From Bombyx mori (taxonomy: Eukaryota > Arthropoda > Insecta > Lepidoptera > Bombycidae): a stretch of 64,000 nucleotides of DNA. A program made the translations under genes and the position numbers. The stretch lies in contig NC_085107.1 in assembly GCF_030269925.1 (NCBI RefSeq), forward strand, positions 1,860,001 through 1,924,000. Direction: 5' to 3'. Position 1 is the first letter of the stretch; each line of letters opens with the position of its first letter. The notes under the pieces are model-generated. The model was not told the origin of the DNA. It saw nothing but the letters and a program-made list of their open reading frames with translations, and ran no database searches. Of this stretch, positions 57,983 through 64,000 are shown piece after piece.

Positions 57983-58687
57983 TAGTGCTGCCAACTCAGT
58001 GGAATTTCCACTAGATCTGGTGGCTTAGACTTACTTTTTAGCGGACAATTTTCAGATTAACATATTAATTCAGAAATCTCGAATTCATTGTTAAATAAAC
58101 ATGACTGGTTCAGCCGTTCTTCGTCGAAGCAAGCTTCTACATACAAACTTATCAAAGACAAGAAAAACCAGGAAGATGTTGCGAAAGTTGACGAGCAGTG
58201 GCGTCAAATTCATTTACTGAGTTGGAAAATGCACAAAATACAATAAATTGTTTGAGCGTAAATATCATACCGACTTGTAGATTTAACCACATTTGCTATA
58301 ACTTTATTAGATTTACCGCATTCTAACGCTGACGTAGAGCGATTATTTAGCATGATGAACGTTGTCAAGACAAAACACAGAAACTTAATTAAGTTAGATT
58401 TGCTATCTTCAATTCTCACTGTGCGTGCTGGCTTAAAACGCGAAGGAAAATGCTGTAATATCTGCATACTACCAAATAGGTTAGTACAAAAATTTGGAAT
58501 TACAATTGTAAGTACAAATTATCCTGCAAAAACAGATATCGCAGATGAATCCGATTTTTCGGAAGATAGATTTTATTATTTTAGTACTTCACGTATTTGT
58601 CGCAAAAATATAGTTTTTCTGGTGGTTTGAGGGTTCGCCAAATTTAGTACAATATGTGGATTCGTTAAAATTAAGTTGGCAGCACTG
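57983..58687 (+). mobile_element. Internally deleted hAT transposon (705 bp)
   Basis: The ends TAGTGCTGCCAACT and AGTTGGCAGCACTG are inverted. GTCAGTAT (57975-57982) and GTCAGTAC (58688-58695) form an 8-bp target duplication with one change. The inside encodes the C-terminal part of a hAT transposase, see the pseudogene entry. Confidence 0.9.
58272..58630 (+). pseudogene. hAT transposase C-terminal dimerisation domain remnant
   Basis: A frame reads LLDLPHSNADVERLFSMMNV followed by VKTKHRNLIKLDLLSSILTV, the hAT C-terminal signature (LPhSNAdvER-FS). It ends at TGA near 58630. Upstream, around 58105-58210, another frame resembles a transposase stretch (YKLIKDKKNQEDVAKVDEQW). The zinc finger and catalytic parts are missing, so it is dead. 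Some elements of this class encode C-terminal fragments only. Confidence 0.8.
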
Positions 58688-58779
58688 GTCAGTACTTCAG
58701 TAGAGCATTTGGCCTAAAGGTCTAGATACCACGCCATAAACTCCACAAAAAAAAAAAAAAACAATAGAGCATTACCAAA

Positions 58780-59914
58780 TAGACGTGCGCTAATCATGTT
58801 CGGAACTGGATTGAACATGACATCGTTCTTTTGAGTGTCGGAACTAGTTCCAGTAAACATGTTCGCGGAACTGTTTAGTTTCACGAACATGTTAAGTCTA
58901 GTAGCTGTTTGTAGTTTGTAGCTGTTTAGTTCCGCGGACATATTAAGTCTAGTAGCTGTTTGAAGCTGTTTAGTTCCGCGGACATGTTAAGTCTAGTAGC
59001 TGTTTGTAGTGTAGCGAATCACGTATTAAGTTATTATTAATTACACAATATTTTTCAAAAAAGGTATTAAAAATACAATTTTTTATAAGCACTATATAAA
59101 AATAGATTGCCGCTTATGGCAATTATTATTGTAATTATTATTTTGTAAGGTTTTTAGTTTTCGGTTCATTGTTACAGCTGGTTGCATAATTTATTAATGT
59201 ACTGTAATTACTTTGTCATAATTTCAACTACTCTACTACTTTCATTATTTTTCAATGTATTGTACGATGCACCGGAAACTATAACCTATCAGTTGTTAAA
59301 ATACCACGTTATTTTGATATACAAAGTAAATTGAGCTCGTTGTAGCCTTACAACCTTTTTCCCATAACCGAGATACCGAATAGCGAAAGTAGTGAATGTT
59401 TTAAAATTCTCTAATTTTGAATTATGATTTTCTAAGAAATGGTCTACAAACACTTAACGTAGGAATGATGCATGGTCAAGGTCAAAATCCATAGCAAAAC
59501 ATTTTAATTTATTCAACTATCGACTGTAACACGTAGGTCGTAGAGCATAACTTCAATATTAATAAAAATGTAATATGAAAGAGCTCCACACGCAGTTTCA
59601 TGCACTCGCTCCACCTCACTCCCTCGTATTCGTGCCATATGTCGCCTTATCTCTTTACGTGGACTCGTGTCGGTTCGAGAATCGTTCGGGTGGACTCGCC
59701 GCGCCACGCCTCCGCGCCGCGCGGTACCTATGCTCTAATCATGTCCGCATGTCCGTCATGTTCAACGCGTTCGTAGTTCCTGCATAACAGTACACTTGGA
59801 ATGGAAATGGAACTGTCTGAACATGTTAATTTTGACAACTCGGATTGAATGATATAGTTCCATATGAGGACAATAGTTCCAGGAACTATTTAGGTCCGGA
59901 ACTACGCATGTCTA
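58780..59914. mobile_element. Non-autonomous hAT-like element (1135 bp) with subterminal repeats
   Basis: The ends TAGACGTGCG and CGCATGTCTA are inverted with one change, and TTACCAAA is a perfect 8-bp target duplication (58772-58779, 59915-59922). Near both ends are repeated GAACATGTT / GTTCCGGAAC-like words, such as GTTCGGAACTGG at the left and TAGGTCCGGAACTA at the right. Three imperfect tandem units lie at 58868-59010. No transposase was recognised. I assign hAT from target length and end shape; the ends are atypical. Confidence 0.75.
58868..59010 (+). repeat. Imperfect tandem repeat inside hAT-like element
   Basis: There are about three units of 44-50 bp around the words GCTGTTTAGTTCCGCGGACA and TTAAGTCTAGTAGCTGTTTG. 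Arrays of this kind near an end often bind the transposase in hAT elements; here that is inference. Confidence 0.85.
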
Positions 59915-59922
59915 TTACCAAA

Positions 59923-60571
59923 CTCAATAAATCACTGATCAATAACTGCATTGTCGAAATGCGACTAGCTTGCAAATTTACGGAGTATTATTCAACGTAT
60001 GTAAGAATATAATAACAGAATCAGTTCGCCACAATAGAAACATGAAGCAACTACAACATCTGCGTTCTTCTTGTCCAAAGAAACAAGCATATTAAATCCG
60101 CATTGATCCATCAAAATGAAGCCGAAAAAGTGAGTGAAGAATCTTTTTGTTTATCATTCTTATTTTGTTGTATCTATTACAATGCCAATATATTTTAAGC
60201 ATATAAAAAAAGAGTTAAATAAAGGAATTAAGTATGTACCATTACGCTAAATACACGCGGTTTTGTGTTTATTAAACTTTAACTACCCACCTTCCAGAAA
60301 CGAAATGGCTTTGTTAGCTGATCAATTAAAATACATACACCTTCAATAAAACTTAAAAAAATATTTTAATTAAGTTAATCTTGCGTTTTTTGGAATTAAA
60401 TGGATTTAAAAAAAACGTAAGTGCATTATTTTTCCACTTTTAATAAAATTTGTTAAAAGATTTCGCCTGCAAGTCATGCTACTCTATAATTGATGTAATT
60501 ATTTTTTTTAGTAACATAACTACATTCATTCTTGAAATACATATAATTTTTAAAATTTTTGTTATTTTAAA
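59923..60571. other. Non-coding stretch
   Basis: Nothing supported. An ATG followed four codons later by GTGAGT at 60115-60135 looks like a tiny first exon but has no support. Confidence 0.4.
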
Positions 60572-61016
60572 TTTTTTTTATTGCTCAAGTGAGTGGACGA
60601 GCTCATGGCCCACCTGGTGTTGAGTGGTTACCGGAGCCCGTAGACATCTACAACGTAAACGCCACCACACACCTTGAGACAGAGTTGTAAGGGTCTCACT
60701 TGTAACAGTACAACGGCTGCGCCCCCTTTCAACTGAAACTCATTTCCGCTTCACGGCAAAAATAGGCAGGGTGGTGGTATTCACCCGTGCGGACTCACAA
60801 GACGTTCTTCCACCAGCAATTATGCAAATTATAATTTCGTGGGTTTGATTTTTATTACACGATGTTGTCTCTTCACTGTGGGAGTCAATTGTGAAGATTT
60901 GTTAAGTACGTATTTCATGGGAAAAATTTGTACCTGCCAGCGGGTTTCCAACACTGATGTATCGCTACTGTACTGTAAAGCACTGGATGTCATATCCTAT
61001 AGGCCACAGTGACTCC
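60572..61016 (-). mobile_element. Full-length tRNA-head SINE (~445 bp), diverged
   Basis: On the - strand a tRNA-like head (61016-60820) is followed by a body (60819-60572) ending in an A-tail. The B-box region is changed (GTGTTGGAAACCC), so internal Pol III promoter function is doubtful. The linker ATTATAATTTGCATAATT is shared with the copy at 31.8 kb. Confidence 0.8.
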
Positions 61017-61781
61017 TGAATAAATCATTTATAGTTATAGTTTTAACGTTTGTCTGATTTTTATGAGTAAAATATATGTAGCCTTTGGTCCAGGATACTT
61101 TGTTCTGCATGCGGCTTCTTTTGTTTAGGCAACCTGCAGAAAATAATTAAAATTGGGATGTATTGACAAAAAATATGTAATTATTTAAGATAATATCTAT
61201 TGATTTTTTTCCTTGAATACTGATTGTATTACATTTCTGCATTTATTCATCTTAATTTTTACACGCTGTATATTAGCTTCACTTGTATGTATGTTTGTAA
61301 CTGACTCCTTTAGACGCGATTTTGACCCACTTTAAACAGCCAGATTTCATTCAAACTTTGTAGATTTATCGAGGACCGATGACATTACACTAATTTGATA
61401 AGATTATTCCATTATTCTATTTGCAAAAAAAAATTACTAAAAAATGAAAAATAAATAATAGTTTAAAAAAACTAAAAAAATACGCTTCATATAAAATTCA
61501 ACTAAAATATAGGAAATAAATTTTAATTAATTCAAATTGAAAATAGAGTTAAAAAAAAATTGTAAAAAAAGCGTGGGGTGCATTGGTGTTATTAGTTATA
61601 AATATTTTTCTGACAGATATGAGTAGAAAAATTACTATTTCAATAATATCTTAAAAAGCACATGCTTTTTTACAATAAAATATATTTTTTCACACTATTT
61701 TTAATTTAAATTTATTAAAATTTATTTTCAATTTTTTAGTTGAATTTTATATAAAGTGTGTTTTTTAGTTTTTTTAAACTA

Positions 61782-62401
61782 CAGTCAAAATCTGTTATAA
61801 CGACATCGAAGGGACTGCTCATATTCAGTCGTAAAAACCGATAGTCGTAACAACCGGTGATGTTTAATGTGTATCGCGCAAGTACAAACAAATCGATAGG
61901 GAATTATTGGAAAAATATATTTACATAATACGCGATTTTTCTTCAATATTAATTTGTTTTCTTTTTCTTCGCGACATTTTGAAAGTTTCACTAATAACTC
62001 CACAAAGTTTTGGTGCGTCTTGTGTATAGATAAGTACTGAAGAGATATGTAGAAGCGGGCTTTGACTCTACCGCATGCACGTGTTTTGTTTCTAAGAATT
62101 AGAAAAGACCCTACACTAAACTAAATCCTATTGTTTTCTATCCAGATTTTAATAGCCATTGAAGACAAATGTGGATACCTACTCAAATTGTTTACAATAC
62201 AGCTTAGCCGGTCGTTCAGATCTAATTCTCCGAAATATTAGTTAAATGTGGTCGTTTTATGAGGTATGTCGTTATTAGCAATGTCGTATAAAGCGATGTT
62301 TTTAATAAGGCGGTCATATAGCATTCAGCCGGGACCTTTGTTCTAGGTTATTATAACCGGCATGTTGTTCTAAACGATGTCGCAGTAAACGGTTTTGACT
62401 G
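61782..62401 (-). mobile_element. pogo/Tigger-like element (620 bp), non-autonomous
   Basis: The ends CAGTCAAAATCTGTTATAAC and the complement of GTAAACGGTTTTGACTG are inverted, with ACGACATCG also paired. TA flanks both sides (61780-61781, 62402-62403). The - strand carries a short start of a CENP-B-type transposase. It interrupts the palindromic element at 61436-61781. Confidence 0.88.
61921..61977 (-). pseudogene. pogo/Tigger transposase N-terminal remnant
   Basis: From ATG at 61977 the frame reads MSRRKRKQINIEEKSRIM and then TAA. This resembles the start of the CENP-B/Tigger helix-turn-helix (MSKRKR...LEEKLKII). It sits in the right orientation inside the element and is broken after 18 codons. 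Confidence 0.7.
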
Positions 62402-62403
62402 TA

Positions 62404-62847
62404 TTATTTATTAATAGATTATTTTTATTTATGTTACTTCCTTAAAGGTCAGCTAATATTTTAGGAAAACAGAATTCAACGATTTACATACATTTCCAGA
62501 CATATCAAGGTTGGTACTTAACAAAAATGACATCTAATATTCTGTTTTGTACAGTGCATGTGCACATATTTGCGGGCAGGTTTCTGATACAACAAATTGC
62601 AAGGATGGTGTTTGGGTAACTGTATGACCAGAGCCTAAAAGAGTTAAATCACTAAGCTATGTCTATCTGCAGATAATTACAAGAAATTCTTGCAAGCGTT
62701 ATGTGATATTCAAGCGAAAAATACCCATTATGTGAAATTATGAAGTGGATTATGCAGGTTATATGTAGTATGTGTACATATATATGCATATGATAGATAC
62801 ATAAATTTACACTCACACACACGCAAACTCACTCACACACTTATATA
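62404..62847. other. Non-coding stretch with CA-rich run
   Basis: CACTCACACACACGCAAACT at about 62811-62830 is a short simple repeat; otherwise nothing recognised. Confidence 0.45.
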
Positions 62848-64000
62848 CGAGGGTGGGATGATAAGTAACTAGCCTCTACTATTTAAAAAGTTAAAATTTA
62901 AAAAATATATATGTCATTTTTAAATTCGTATCTCTGGCTACCTGTGTTCTAAATTTGAATTTGGTGGCATGAAAATTTTATTGATTTTTTGTCATTTGAA
63001 AATATATTTCGTCAAGTGTTTTCAAAATGGATAAAGCTGGATAGAGCGGTGATAAACTTTCTTCATATGAAGGGCATGAAAGGGAAAGATATCTATGACG
63101 AGTTAAATAATGCTTAGGGTGAATGTGCTCCTTCTTATGCCACAGTAAAAAAGTGGGTGGCTGAGTTTAAACGCGGTACATGTGTCCAAGATGAAGCCCG
63201 CTCCGGACGTCCAAAAAGCGTCACGACTCCGGAAATGGTCGTGAAAGTACATGATATGGTTTTAATAGATCGACGATTTTAGTTATCTGAAACAGCTGAT
63301 ACTACAGGTATCTCAAAAGACCGGGTACATCATATACTAAGTGAGGAATTAAATATGAAGTCATCGGCCCGTTGGGTGCCGCGATTGCTTACGCACGATC
63401 AAAAGAGGATTCAAAAGATGCAAAAGTCAAAAGAATATCTGGACCGTTTCAGAGTAATAATGCCGATTTTTACGTCGATTTGTAACAACAGATGAAACAT
63501 GGGTTCGTTATCACACGCCAGAATCAAAAATTCAATTAAAACAGTGGACGCAATCGCGATGCCCGGCTCCAAAAAAGCCATGGCTGTAAAGTCGGCTGGA
63601 AAAGTGATGGCTTCCGTCTTTTGGGATGCAGATGGGATCTTCATGATAGATTACCTTCCTAAAGGTCAAACGATTAATGGAGAATATTACGCTAATCTTC
63701 TAGATAATTTTCATCAGTGTATTCAGCAAAAACGACCAGATTTGGCGAAAAAAAATCATCTTCCGCCAAGACCACGCTAGGGTTCACACATGTGTTAAAG
63801 CTATGGCAAAAATTAACGAATTGAAGTATGATTTGCTGTCCCACCCACTTTATTCGCCTGATATAGCGCCATCAGACTTCCACTTATTCCCTAAGCTCAA
63901 AATTTTTTTGGGCGGACAGGAATTTGCTACAAATAATGAAGTCATAGCCGCTGTAGAGGAGTATTTTGCAGGCCTCGAAAGAAATCATTTTATGGAAGGC
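62848..64000 (+). mobile_element. Decayed mariner transposon, runs off the right edge
   Basis: A 5' terminal repeat-like sequence CGAGGGTGGGATGATAAGTA follows TA at 62846-62847. The transposase remnant begins near 63027. The 3' end lies outside the window. Confidence 0.85.
63027..64000 (+). pseudogene. Mariner transposase pseudogene (3' cut by window)
   Basis: Successive frames give FLHMKGMKGKDIYDELNNA, then CAPSYATVKKWVAEFKRG with ARSGRP (helix-turn-helix part), VTTDETWVR (first catalytic Asp), MASVFWDADGIFMIDYLPKG, QDHARVHT (second Asp) and LYSPDIAPSDFHLFP (third Asp). The order and motifs are those of mariner. It is broken by a frame change near 63040, stops at 63116-63118 and 63279-63281, another frame change near 63455 and one in the A-run near 63750. 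It cannot make an enzyme. Confidence 0.9.

Larger units (their letters stand above)
61436..62420. mobile_element. Palindromic (foldback) AT-rich element, copy 1, split by pogo-like element
   Basis: Left arm TAGTTTAAAAAAACTAAAAA, ATAAAATTCAACTAAAA and GTAAAAAAAGCGTGGGGTGC recur inverted on the right as GCACATGCTTTTTTAC, TTTTAGTTGAATTTTAT and TTAGTTTTTTTAAACTA. If the pogo-like insert is skipped, the right arm continues TTATTTATTAATAG, matching the outer left arm. The second copy is at 28430-28740. Confidence 0.8.

Noticed and set aside
60115..60135. ATG-AAG-CCG-AAA-AA followed by GTGAGT as a first exon
   Set aside because: Only four codons and a common donor word; nothing downstream in the window continues it.
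63411..63644. Antisense frame over the mariner remnant
   Set aside because: Shadow of the transposase pseudogene on the + strand.

Overview
The window is repeat-rich insect nuclear DNA, most likely from the domestic silkworm Bombyx mori or a close relative. The evidence is about fifteen copies of one ~245-bp SINE module that I recognise as silkworm-type, some joined to a tRNA-like head; a miniature relative of the silkworm LTR element mag (77-bp LTR, tRNA-Ser primer site); many Helitrons of the TCTATACTAATATTATAAAG...CTAG type common in Lepidoptera; and genes split by AG/GT introns. Species and repeat-family names come from memory and could not be checked by search.

Two host genes are supported. 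(1) The 3' two thirds of a non-receptor protein tyrosine phosphatase of the PTP1B/TC-PTP type (insect Ptp61F) lies on the + strand in six exons between 33706 and 42221. The exons carry the WPD loop, the HCSAGIGRS active site, the Q-loop region, a proline-rich linker and a C-terminal membrane anchor. The 5' exons were not found. (2) An intact, intronless PEX16 (peroxin-16) gene lies on the - strand at 54580-55569. The genes show no functional link; they only share the neighbourhood.

Layout: 1-11 kb holds a Helitron (124-550), a 485-bp mag-like miniature LTR element (3552-4036), LINE tails, a 314-bp hAT MITE (8013-8326) and two SINEs. 11152-16043 is a structurally complete BEL/Pao element with identical 150-bp LTRs and a TACAT target duplication, but without most of its integrase. 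16-33 kb is SINEs, a dead mariner (17.6-18.6 kb), LINE remnants and a Helitron carrying a nested Harbinger-like MITE (23664-24740). 33-42 kb is the phosphatase gene, whose introns contain several Helitrons, MITEs and SINEs. 42-54 kb is mostly AT-rich non-coding DNA with SINEs and a second copy of a ~170-bp MITE. 54-64 kb holds PEX16, a 656-bp tandem duplication, two hAT-type elements (57983-58687 and 58780-59914), a palindromic element split by a pogo/Tigger-like element (61.4-62.4 kb), and a decayed mariner running off the right edge.

No new multi-gene system was found. The most interesting items are: the phosphatase tail-anchor exon, which has a nested hAT/Tc1-type insertion ending 36 bp upstream and tandem NAGNAG acceptors; a 95-bp second copy of that exon sequence 11 kb upstream; the mag-like miniature element; several non-autonomous transposons with target-site duplications that can be read directly; and a MITE whose core resembles a CTCF site.
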